From JAIFWV01 sp964580495 (GTDB lineage: Bacteria; Patescibacteriota; Doudnabacteria; UBA920; O2-02-FULL-48-8): 8,602 bases of DNA. The stretch spans positions 1 to 8,602 of the forward strand of contig CAZOKE010000027.1 in the NCBI GenBank assembly GCA_964580495.1, read 5' to 3'. This document shows positions 1 to 5,066 of this stretch, in pieces (the first letter of the stretch is position 1; every line of letters begins with the position of its first letter). Both the position numbers and the translations under genes were made by a program. The notes under the pieces were generated by a model that was not told the DNA's origin, ran no database searches, and saw nothing but the letters and a program-made list of their open reading frames with translations.

Positions 1-17
1 GTTTCGAGCCGCGCCAT
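1..17 (-). CDS. Possible start of a divergent gene leaving the left edge
   Basis: A minus-strand ATG at 17 opens a frame reading MARLE before the window ends, so no product can be named. The only support is its position: it lies about 6 nt downstream of the start point expected from the minus-strand promoter at 30-58. No Shine-Dalgarno sequence precedes it, so it would be nearly leaderless. The true start could lie further left. Confidence 0.25.
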
Positions 18-29
18 AACTGCCGAATT

Positions 30-58
30 ATTGTAACACAAAATCGCCGTAATTTCAA
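30..58 (-). promoter_or_regulatory. Minus-strand sigma70-type promoter for a gene to the left
   Basis: Read on the minus strand, TTGAAA (58 to 53) and TACAAT (35 to 30) are separated by exactly 17 nt. Each matches the sigma70 consensus at 5 of 6 positions. Transcription would start near 23 and run off the left edge, divergent from the winged-helix gene. Confidence 0.5.
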
Positions 59-74
59 TAAAAATTGTCCAAGT

Positions 75-97
75 CTGGCACTGATAGATATTGCCAG
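75..97. promoter_or_regulatory. Inverted repeat between divergent promoters, candidate operator
   Basis: CTGGCA (75-80) and TGCCAG (92-97) form a perfect 6-bp inverted repeat with an 11-nt spacer. The half-site centres are 17 bp apart. It lies between the minus-strand -35 element (53-58) and the plus-strand -10 element (108-113), where a dimeric repressor could control both directions. Autoregulation by the adjacent winged-helix protein is inference. Confidence 0.4.
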
Positions 98-104
98 GCA
101 GTTG

Positions 105-113
105 TGATATAAT
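105..113 (+). promoter_or_regulatory. Extended -10 promoter of the winged-helix gene
   Basis: TGATATAAT is a perfect TATAAT hexamer (108-113) preceded by the TGN extended -10 motif. No good -35 hexamer sits at 16-18 nt; the TTGCCA at 91-96 is only 11 nt away. Extended -10 promoters can work without a -35. Transcription would start near 120, leaving a leader of about 28 nt before the ATG at 148. Confidence 0.45.
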
Positions 114-147
114 CTGGTCGTAAAGAATATTTTAAAGCAAACGCATA

Positions 148-726
148 ATGCTAGCCCAGCTATTATCCTCGAAACCAAAAAGTAAACTTATAAACCTGCT
201 TTTGGCGCATCCCAAAAGGAGCTTTTCGCAGACCGAGCTGCGCGTATCCACCGGGATTTCCAACCTGTTTTTGAAAAAAACTGTCCGCGAGCTGCTGAAA
301 ATGGAGTTTTTGCTGGCATTCGAAAAAAAGAAGCATAAATATTACCAGGTCAACCGGCACTTCGCGCTTTACCCGGAACTCTTGAATGTTCTGCGAAAAA
401 ACAAATCGATCCCAGAAGACCTGCTTGCCAGAGCCTCGATGCGGGTAGGCGAGTGCAAGCTTATCGCCTTAACCGGCGTGTTTGCAGGCAAACTTCGGAT
501 CGAAACTGATATTCTGTTCGTGGGCCGGGTTTCCCCACGCAGGCTTGAGAATTTCCTCAAACTGGCCGAAAAGTTTGCGGAAGAAGAGGTGAGCTATACG
601 GTTTTCACCGGATCTGAATTTGAATACCGGCAGATAATGAATGACCGCTTCCTAAAAAATATCCTGGAAAATGAGCCGGTGATTGTGATCGATAAAATTA
701 AAACAAAAACTCCGGTTCGTCGTTAA
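148..726 (+). CDS. Winged-helix regulator with degenerate nucleotidyltransferase-like domain
   Basis: Predicted cytoplasmic DNA-binding protein of 192 residues. Residues 9-70 read as a winged helix-turn-helix: a first helix (KLINLLLAHP), a TELRVSTGIS turn, a recognition helix around 40-52 and a basic wing (FEKKKHKYYQVN). Residues 100-183 resemble the minimal nucleotidyltransferase fold often attached to such domains: GVFAGKL (110-116), ETDILFVG (119-126) and a YTVFTGSEFEYR strand-helix. The usual pair of catalytic acids looks incomplete, with only D121 in place, so catalysis is doubtful and a ligand-sensing or structural role is as likely. The start is the only ATG near the promoter, and the Shine-Dalgarno is weak. 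The stop lies 4 nt before the next ATG, which suggests coupling. Similar proteins occur in Patescibacteria, but the DNA targets are unknown. The inverted repeat at 75-97 is a candidate target. Confidence 0.65.
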   Translation: MLAQLLSSKPKSKLINLLLAHPKRSFSQTELRVSTGISNLFLKKTVRELLKMEFLLAFEKKKHKYYQVNRHFALYPELLNVLRKNKSIPEDLLARASMRVGECKLIALTGVFAGKLRIETDILFVGRVSPRRLENFLKLAEKFAEEEVSYTVFTGSEFEYRQIMNDRFLKNILENEPVIVIDKIKTKTPVRR

Positions 727-730
727 AGGT

Positions 731-967
731 ATGGAGCAGCAGATTGAATCAATTTACGCTCAATTTTTGGGTTTTTTCCCAAAAAGCGTGCATGGCCTGG
801 TTTCTTTGGTGCTCGCGGTCATCATTGTCATTGCTATCTTCAAGGTCATAAAGCGGAATTTCATATTTATTATTCTGCTGATAATTCTGCTGCCGGCATC
901 AATCCCGATCCTCAAGAGCATTTGGGCAGGGGCTATAAGCCTGATCCAGTTCCTGCTTACTAGATGA
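731..967 (+). CDS. Small two-helix membrane protein, unknown function
   Basis: I do not recognise this 78-residue protein. After a short polar N-terminus (residues 1-18) come a hydrophobic helix at about 20-37, a basic turn (KVIKRN), a second hydrophobic helix at about 44-61 and an amphipathic to hydrophobic tail (64-76), ending LLTR. It is very probably an inner-membrane protein. The ATG lies 4 nt after the stop of the winged-helix gene, and the only purine-rich stretch (AAAGG, 725-729) is too close to be a normal ribosome binding site. Translation is therefore probably coupled to the upstream gene. The tight pairing suggests a functional link with the regulator, such as a membrane partner or regulated effector, but nothing in the sequence shows which. 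The reading frame and hydrophobic pattern make it a likely real gene. Confidence 0.6.
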   Translation: MEQQIESIYAQFLGFFPKSVHGLVSLVLAVIIVIAIFKVIKRNFIFIILLIILLPASIPILKSIWAGAISLIQFLLTR

Positions 968-979
968 GAAAAACGCATA

Positions 980-1008
980 TTGACTAAACGACAGCAATAC
1001 TTTAAAAT
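980..1008 (+). promoter_or_regulatory. Sigma70-type promoter of the acidic-peptide unit
   Basis: TTGACT (980-985) and TAAAAT (1003-1008) are separated by exactly 17 nt and match the consensus at 5 of 6 positions each. Transcription would start near 1015. It begins 13 nt after the stop codon of the membrane-protein gene and drives only the short gene at 1057-1170, which is followed by a terminator. Confidence 0.6.
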
Positions 1009-1014
1009 TATTTT

Positions 1015-1042
1015 ACAATTAACGACCCAGCAAATTGTGGGT
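1015..1042 (+). promoter_or_regulatory. Leader with two mutually exclusive small hairpins
   Basis: In the predicted leader, ACAATT (1015-1020) can pair with AATTGT (1033-1038), while ACCCA (1025-1029) can pair with TGGGT (1038-1042). The pairings interleave, so only one can form at a time. Both end just before the AAAAGGA ribosome binding site (1044-1050). The stems are short and could be chance; no known riboswitch is recognised. Confidence 0.25.
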
Positions 1043-1056
1043 TAAAAGGAAATTAC

Positions 1057-1170
1057 ATGGCCGACGATATGGACAACATGCCAGGCGACAATACCGATGA
1101 ATCTACCGACACCGATACGGATGAAACCAGCAAGCCTGGCACAGACGAAGATACTGACGACGCCGAATAA
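1057..1170 (+). CDS. Highly acidic 37-residue peptide
   Basis: This short gene encodes 37 residues beginning MADDMDNMPG and ending DDAE. Sixteen residues are Asp or Glu, seven are Thr and only one is Lys, for a net charge of about -15. There is no hydrophobic core or signal peptide, so it should be soluble and disordered. It matches no family I know. Three signals show it is a gene: a 17-nt-spaced promoter at 980-1008, a Shine-Dalgarno AAAAGGA (1044-1050) 6 nt before the ATG, and a terminator starting 6 nt after the TAA. It is therefore a monocistronic unit of about 190 nt. Acidic repeats such as TDTDTDE could bind divalent cations or basic proteins, or mimic nucleic acid; these are guesses. 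The chance that the frame is fortuitous is small given how well the flanking signals fit. Confidence 0.6.
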   Translation: MADDMDNMPGDNTDESTDTDTDETSKPGTDEDTDDAE

Positions 1171-1175
1171 AAAAG

Positions 1176-1201
1176 ACTGCTCCAATTTTGGGGCAGTTTT
1201 T
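1176..1201 (+). terminator. Rho-independent terminator after the acidic peptide
   Basis: ACTGCTCC (1176-1183) pairs with GGGGCAGT (1190-1197) through 8 bp with one U-G wobble and a 6-nt AATTTT loop. A T run follows (1197-1201), and an A run precedes the stem. Confidence 0.8.
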
Positions 1202-1269
1202 CGTTCAGGAATACCCTGTGGGAAAGCAATGATTCGAGGTTGATAAATTTAGTATAAATTGTTCTGATT

Positions 1270-1293
1270 AAGGCTTAAAATAAGCCTTTTTTT
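1270..1293 (+). terminator. Second rho-independent terminator upstream of mraZ
   Basis: AAGGCTTA (1270-1277) pairs perfectly with TAAGCCTT (1281-1288) around an AAA loop, followed by T5 (1289-1293). No gene lies between it and the terminator at 1176-1201. It therefore acts as a back-up that shields the mraZ promoter from read-through, or ends an unseen short RNA from 1202-1269. Confidence 0.7.
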
Positions 1294-1320
1294 GTTGGGG
1301 TTTTACAAAAATATCGACCT

Positions 1321-1349
1321 TTGACGAATGGTAAATAGTGGGTTAATAT
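1321..1349 (+). promoter_or_regulatory. Promoter of the mraZ-rsmH-ftsL operon
   Basis: TTGACG (1321-1326) and TAATAT (1344-1349) are separated by exactly 17 nt, each matching the consensus at 5 of 6 positions. Transcription would start near 1356, leaving a leader of about 88 nt before the mraZ ATG at 1444. Two GTGG-type boxes sit inside the spacer and four lie just downstream, so occupied boxes would block the polymerase. Confidence 0.7.
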
Positions 1350-1393
1350 TAAGTGTAAATGGTGAGATGTGGATAATTGTGGGGAAAAGTGGA
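1328..1393 (+). promoter_or_regulatory. MraZ-box array, six RTGGN direct repeats
   Basis: Direct repeats lie at 1328 (ATGGT), 1338 (GTGGG), 1359 (ATGGT), 1369 (GTGGA), 1379 (GTGGG) and 1389 (GTGGA). Start-to-start spacings are 10, 21, 10, 10 and 10 nt, placing all boxes on about the same face of the helix. MraZ from E. coli is known to bind TGGGN direct repeats separated by 5 nt, which the last three or four boxes match closely. The first two lie within the promoter spacer. A further TGGGG at 1430 is in the same 10-nt register but overlaps the ribosome binding site. Autoregulation by MraZ is inferred. Confidence 0.65.
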
Positions 1394-1429
1394 GAACTCT
1401 TAGTAAAATATTAATTACGAAACAAAATC

Positions 1430-1439
1430 TGGGGAAAAG
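1430..1439 (+). promoter_or_regulatory. mraZ: Ribosome binding site fixing the mraZ start
   Basis: The purine-rich TGGGGAAAAG precedes the ATG at 1444 by 4 nt, with the GGGGA core 8 nt away. It supports that ATG over the in-frame GTG at 1369, which lies inside the operator array. The same 10-mer occurs exactly 50 nt upstream (1380-1389) as part of an MraZ box. Confidence 0.55.
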
Positions 1440-1443
1440 CAAA

Positions 1444-1875
1444 ATGTTTATTGGAGAATATACGGTATCACTGGATAATAAAGGACGCGCAGCTGTTCCG
1501 GCAAAGTTCCGCCAGACTTTGGGTTCAGGCGCTGTTTTGACGCGCGGATTGGACAACAGTTTATTCCTGTACCCCAAAAAACAGTGGGAGGAAATAGCAT
1601 CCAAGCTTGCAGCGCTTCCAATTTCTCAGGCAAACTCCCGCGCATTTGCCAGGCTCATGCTGGCAGGGGCATACGACATCGAGATCGACAAGCAGGGGAG
1701 AATGATGATCCCCGAATACTTGCGCAAATTTGCCGGTCTTTCGAAAAAGATCGTAGTCGCGGGATTGTACGATCGCTTGGAAATCTGGGATGAGGAAGCT
1801 TGGAATAATTACAAGTCCAATACGGAACGGGAAAGCAGCAGCATCGCCGAGGCTTTGGGGCAATTAGGGGTGTAA
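1444..1875 (+). CDS. mraZ: Transcriptional regulator MraZ
   Basis: MraZ is a DNA-binding regulator of the dcw cluster and of its own gene; in other bacteria it forms rings of subunits on repeated promoter boxes. The 143-residue product has the usual length and begins MFIGEYTVSLDNKGR, the canonical family start. Two SpoVT-AbrB half-domains are visible through their DxxGRxxxPxxxR signatures: D11-R23 (DNKGRAAVPAKFR) and D82-R94 (DKQGRMMIPEYLR). The strand-rich tail VVAGLYDRLEIWDEEAW (105-120) is also typical. I chose the ATG at 1444 because it gives this start and has a ribosome binding site. The longer frame from GTG at 1369 would add 25 residues foreign to the family and read through the operator. 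It is the first gene of the operon, 34 nt before rsmH, and the upstream boxes imply autoregulation. Confidence 0.95.
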   Translation: MFIGEYTVSLDNKGRAAVPAKFRQTLGSGAVLTRGLDNSLFLYPKKQWEEIASKLAALPISQANSRAFARLMLAGAYDIEIDKQGRMMIPEYLRKFAGLSKKIVVAGLYDRLEIWDEEAWNNYKSNTERESSSIAEALGQLGV

Positions 1876-1893
1876 TTTATTCTCAAAAAATTT

Positions 1894-1899
1894 GGAGAG
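1894..1899 (+). promoter_or_regulatory. rsmH: Ribosome binding site fixing the rsmH start
   Basis: GGAGAG sits 10 nt before the ATG at 1910 and selects it. The alternative in-frame TTG at 1892 overlaps this site, has no site of its own and would add six residues (MESGIL) not typical of RsmH. Confidence 0.6.
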
Positions 1900-1909
1900 C
1901 GGAATTCTC

Positions 1910-2848
1910 ATGGCTCACGTACCAGTTCTTTTGAATGAAGTGCTCAAATATTCCGATGCCGGCAATTTGTCAGAATTGATTGACGGCACAGTAGGGGACG
2001 GCGGATACATCCAGGAAATCGCCAAGCTCAACCAGACTGTTCGGATTTTGGGAATCGATTTGGACCAGACTTCTTTGGACAAGCTTTCTATGCGGCTTGC
2101 CCGAGAAAGTGTGGGCCAAAGAGTAACTTTGGTTCCCGGCAATTTCAAAAATATCAAGCACATTGCGTCCCAGCACAGCTTCCGAAACGTGTCCGCCATA
2201 ATATTGGATCTAGGGTTTTCTTCATCACAGCTCGACGATCCCACCAGAGGTTTGGCGTTTGGGCAATCAGGTCCGCTGGACATGAGATTTGACCAAAATC
2301 AAACCAAAACTGCTGCTGATGTGGTAAATAAGTATGAGCCTGCCCGATTGACGCAAATCTTCCGCGAATATGGCGGTGAAAAATTGTCGTCTAAAATTGC
2401 CCACGCGATAGTCCGCCAGCGGCAGAAAATGAAAATTGATGACACGCGCCAACTCTTTGAAATAATCCGAGACGCGCTGCCCAAGCCGGTCCAGTACAAA
2501 GCCGCGGATTTTGCCAGAAGAATTTTCCAAGCCCTCCGGATCGAAGTCAATGACGAGCTGAACAATTTGAGAAGGGCCCTGCCCGACATTTTAGAAATTT
2601 TGGTTCCCGGCGGCCGGATGCTGATAATTTCCTTCCATTCGCTCGAGGATCGGATAGTGAAAGAATTCATGGTTGAGGCGGCCAGAGGCTGTATTTGCCC
2701 GCCGGATTTCCCGACCTGCGTTTGCGGCAGGGAACCCAAACTGAAAATCTTGACCAAAAAACCCGTGACGGCGCAGAAAAGCGAGATTGAGCGCAATTCA
2801 CGGAGCAAGCCCGCTAAACTTCGGGTAGCAATCAAATCCAACAATTAA
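1910..2848 (+). CDS. rsmH: 16S rRNA (cytosine-1402 N4) methyltransferase RsmH (MraW)
   Basis: RsmH transfers a methyl group from S-adenosylmethionine to N4 of C1402 in the decoding centre of 16S rRNA and acts in the cytoplasm. The product is 312 residues, the normal length. Family signatures appear in order: HVPVLLNEVL (3-12), the SAM-binding loop DGTVGDGGY (25-33), GIDLD (48-52), DLGFSSSQLDD (100-110), GPLDMRF (121-127), RRIFQALRIEVNDEL (203-217), SFHSLEDRIVK (241-251), the cysteine cluster CICPPDFPTCVCG (261-273) and a basic NSRSKPAKLR tail. All key motifs are present, so the enzyme should be active. The SAM loop reads TVGDGGY where TxGxGGH is usual; the His to Tyr change is a minor variant. 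It sits second in the operon, its normal place after mraZ. Confidence 0.95.
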   Translation: MAHVPVLLNEVLKYSDAGNLSELIDGTVGDGGYIQEIAKLNQTVRILGIDLDQTSLDKLSMRLARESVGQRVTLVPGNFKNIKHIASQHSFRNVSAIILDLGFSSSQLDDPTRGLAFGQSGPLDMRFDQNQTKTAADVVNKYEPARLTQIFREYGGEKLSSKIAHAIVRQRQKMKIDDTRQLFEIIRDALPKPVQYKAADFARRIFQALRIEVNDELNNLRRALPDILEILVPGGRMLIISFHSLEDRIVKEFMVEAARGCICPPDFPTCVCGREPKLKILTKKPVTAQKSEIERNSRSKPAKLRVAIKSNN

Positions 2849-2874
2849 CAACGAGAGAGAAAAAATAAGGCGGC

Positions 2875-3210
2875 ATGCGAGACTTATCGCAAACTTTATC
2901 AACAACCAATAGTCAAAAGAAAACCCACCATAAAATCAGCACCCTGCAGGTCAATTTGATTTTGACCGGCATGATAACTGTTTTGGGATTAGTCTATCTT
3001 TTCTCTATCAATAGTTTGGCCACGGAAGGTTTTCGGATCAAACAGCTGTCCACGCAAATTGCCAAATTGGAAGACGACCACAAGGATTTGGAACTCCAAA
3101 ACTCCACGCTCCAATCAGTATCCAATATTCAGCAGCAATCAGCCCTTCTGAATTTCGTGCCGGCGACTAACGTCACTTACATCAAAGACGACAGTTTTGC
3201 TTTAAAATAG
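2875..3210 (+). CDS. ftsL: FtsL-like divisome protein
   Basis: This 111-residue bitopic membrane protein has a polar, basic cytoplasmic N-terminus (1-26, with KKTHHK), one transmembrane helix at about 27-45, and an extracytoplasmic coiled coil at about 52-90 (GFRIKQLSTQIAKLEDDHKDL). It ends with NFVPATNVTYIKDD, which fits the LGFVP...YL tail of FtsL/DivIC proteins. FtsL bridges FtsQ/DivIB, FtsB/DivIC and the FtsW-FtsI synthase at the septum. FtsL diverges quickly, so identification rests on topology, size and position between rsmH and ftsI, where ftsL is found in most bacteria. A short AAGG (2867-2870) lies 4 nt before the ATG. The gene starts 26 nt after rsmH, suggesting co-transcription. 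A DivIC/FtsB-type identity is the main alternative. Confidence 0.75.
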   Translation: MRDLSQTLSTTNSQKKTHHKISTLQVNLILTGMITVLGLVYLFSINSLATEGFRIKQLSTQIAKLEDDHKDLELQNSTLQSVSNIQQQSALLNFVPATNVTYIKDDSFALK

Positions 3211-3212
3211 GG

Positions 3213-3241
3213 TTGAGGCTAAAGTTTTCGGCAAGTATAAT
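3213..3241 (+). promoter_or_regulatory. Internal promoter upstream of ftsI
   Basis: TTGAGG (3213-3218) and a perfect TATAAT (3236-3241) are separated by 17 nt, inside the 55-nt gap between the ftsL-like gene and ftsI. Transcription would start near 3248, giving an 18-nt leader. This would allow ftsI and murF expression independent of MraZ control. Confidence 0.5.
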
Positions 3242-3265
3242 ATGATTATTGTTATTGGCGGATAA

Positions 3266-5014
3266 ATGAACAAGCTCAGCCCCAAAAATGAAATTGCGCC
3301 CAATTCTTATAACCTAAGAATTTTTTTGTTATTGGGATTGATCGCGCTGTTTATTTTGTTTATTATTTTCCGGCTGTTCCACTTGCAGATCCTAAACCAC
3401 GAAGATTACTTGACCCAAGCCGCGATTCAGCGCGGGCAAAACAACATCATACCGGCGACTCGGGGAGAAATTTATTTTTCGTCGCAGGCAAACAGCCAGC
3501 CGGTGCTGGCCGCGACCAATGTCACCAAGCAGATGGTGTTTGCCATCGGCCACGAAATGTCGGACCAAGACCGCAAGGATGTCTCGGCACAGTTGGGGCC
3601 AATTTTGCAAATCGCTCCCAAGGACTTGGAACAGCGGATTGCCAGCGGCAACCAAAATTACCTACCTTTGAAGCACCAGTTGAGCGATGACGATGCCAGT
3701 AAAATCAAAAACCTCCACCTGAAGGGAATTTACCTGGAAGATGAAAGCATTCGGTTTTATCCGCAGAATAATTTGGCCAGCCAGGTTTTGGGATTTTTAG
3801 GGTACAAAGATGACCAGCGAGTCGGGCAATACGGCGTGGAAGGCAAATTCAACGATGAGCTGGCCGGCACCCCGGGCGTGGCCTCGCCACCTAAAAATAT
3901 CCTAAACTCAGGCGAGTCAGATTTAGGTTCCCAAGTGGTCCCGGCAAAAGACGGCGATAACATTTACCTGACAATCGACCCGGCCATCCAATTCAAAGCC
4001 CAGCAAGTACTGCAGGATACCGTGACCAAACACGGCGCTGATTCTGGCAGCGTGGTGATTATCAACCCGAAGACCGGGGCCGTGATGGCCATGGCGAATT
4101 ACCCCGACTTTGACCCAAACCAATACAGCAAAGCCTCAAGTCCGGCGGTTTACAGCAATAGTGTTGCCAGTTCGGATTATGAACCAGGCTCGGTGTTTAA
4201 AGGCATTACAATGGCCATGGGTTTGAATGAGGGCAAGGTTACTCCGCAGTCAACATACAATGACACAGGTTCAATCCAAGTCGATGATCGGGTTATAAAA
4301 AATTCTGATCCTAAACCGCGCGGGATCCAAACCATGACCCAAGTCTTGGATGAATCGTTAAATACCGGCGCGGCTTACGTCGAACAACTGGTTGGGCATG
4401 ACAAGTTTAAAGATTATGTGCAGAAATTCGGGTTTGGCAAACCGGTGGGATTTGACTTGGGAGGCGAATCCAAAGGTGACATCGATAACTTAAATCAGAA
4501 GGGCGATGTGTTCTATGCCACGGCTTCTTTCGGCCAGGGTATCACACTGACTCCGCTGCAATTAGTGCAGGCGTATACTGCAATTGCCAACGGCGGCCAG
4601 ATGATGAAGCCTTATATCGTAGACAAAATCACTCATCCGGACGGATCTGTTGATCAGCGAGGTCCGGTGTCCTTGGCAAAAGTCTTGGATCCGAAAACTG
4701 CAGCAACAGTCTCGGCCATGCTTGTGGACGTGGTAGAAAACGGGCACGGTAAAAAAGCCGCGGTGCATGGCTACTATATCGGCGGCAAGACCGGAACGGC
4801 TCAGGTGGCAAATGTCGGCAAATCGGGCTATGATCCAAACAAGAACATCGGATCCTTCATCGGTTTCGGACCGGTGGAAAATCCCGCATTCCTGATGCTC
4901 GTCCGCGTGGATAACCCCAGGGATGTTAAATTTGCCGAATCCACGGCAGCCCCCGCCTTTGGCGAAATAGCCAGCTTTATTCTAAACTATTTGCAGATAC
5001 CGCCTACAAGGTAA
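3266..5014 (+). CDS. ftsI: Septal peptidoglycan transpeptidase FtsI (class B PBP)
   Basis: FtsI cross-links peptidoglycan peptides at the division septum together with FtsW. The 582-residue product has the normal length and layout: a short cytoplasmic N-terminus, a transmembrane anchor at about 18-42 (ending RLFHLQI), a PBP dimerisation/pedestal domain at about 55-215 with RGEIYFSS near its start, and a transpeptidase domain at about 255-575. The penicillin-binding motifs are intact: SVFK (S309-K312, nucleophile Ser309), SLN (364-366) and KTG (508-510, in GGKTGTAQV). QYGVEGKFNDELAG (188-201) and YATASFGQGITLTPLQL (417-433) are also family-typical. No PASTA repeats follow. The ATG lies 5 nt after a weak GGCGG (3257-3261). 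Neighbours are an FtsL-like gene and murF. A division-specific rather than elongation role is inferred from this context. Confidence 0.93.
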   Translation: MNKLSPKNEIAPNSYNLRIFLLLGLIALFILFIIFRLFHLQILNHEDYLTQAAIQRGQNNIIPATRGEIYFSSQANSQPVLAATNVTKQMVFAIGHEMSDQDRKDVSAQLGPILQIAPKDLEQRIASGNQNYLPLKHQLSDDDASKIKNLHLKGIYLEDESIRFYPQNNLASQVLGFLGYKDDQRVGQYGVEGKFNDELAGTPGVASPPKNILNSGESDLGSQVVPAKDGDNIYLTIDPAIQFKAQQVLQDTVTKHGADSGSVVIINPKTGAVMAMANYPDFDPNQYSKASSPAVYSNSVASSDYEPGSVFKGITMAMGLNEGKVTPQSTYNDTGSIQVDDRVIKNSDPKPRGIQTMTQVLDESLNTGAAYVEQLVGHDKFKDYVQKFGFGKPVGFDLGGESKGDIDNLNQKGDVFYATASFGQGITLTPLQLVQAYTAIANGGQMMKPYIVDKITHPDGSVDQRGPVSLAKVLDPKTAATVSAMLVDVVENGHGKKAAVHGYYIGGKTGTAQVANVGKSGYDPNKNIGSFIGFGPVENPAFLMLVRVDNPRDVKFAESTAAPAFGEIASFILNYLQIPPTR

Positions 5015-5053
5015 TAATGATTTAATTGGGGATCGGAGTCCGCCACCCGTCGC

Positions 5054-5059
5054 TATAAG
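5054..5059 (+). promoter_or_regulatory. Weak candidate -10 element just before murF
   Basis: TATAAG lies 7 nt before the murF ATG, which would place the transcript start at or next to the start codon. No -35 hexamer is visible at the right distance, so it may be chance. It is noted because murF has no Shine-Dalgarno sequence. Confidence 0.2.
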
Positions 5060-5066
5060 TACATCT

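Noticed and set aside
1057..1170. Thr-Asp rich repeat as a simple tandem repeat or CRISPR-like array
   Set aside because: The triplets are not regularly repeated at DNA level and there is no repeat-spacer structure; it reads best as an acidic coding frame.
1240..1260. TATAAA at 1253-1258 as a further promoter for mraZ
   Set aside because: No -35 hexamer lies at the right distance, and the transcript would run straight into the terminator at 1270-1293.
1369..1443. N-terminal extension of MraZ from the GTG at 1369
   Set aside because: The 25 extra codons read through the GTGG operator boxes. The ATG at 1444 gives the canonical MFIGEY start with a ribosome binding site.
1892..1909. TTG start for rsmH
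   Set aside because: The TTG overlaps the GGAGAG ribosome binding site that serves the ATG at 1910, which gives the usual short MAHVPVLL start.
2299..2844. Minus-strand open frame of 181 codons opposite rsmH
   Set aside because: Antisense shadow of a highly conserved gene, with no family motif.
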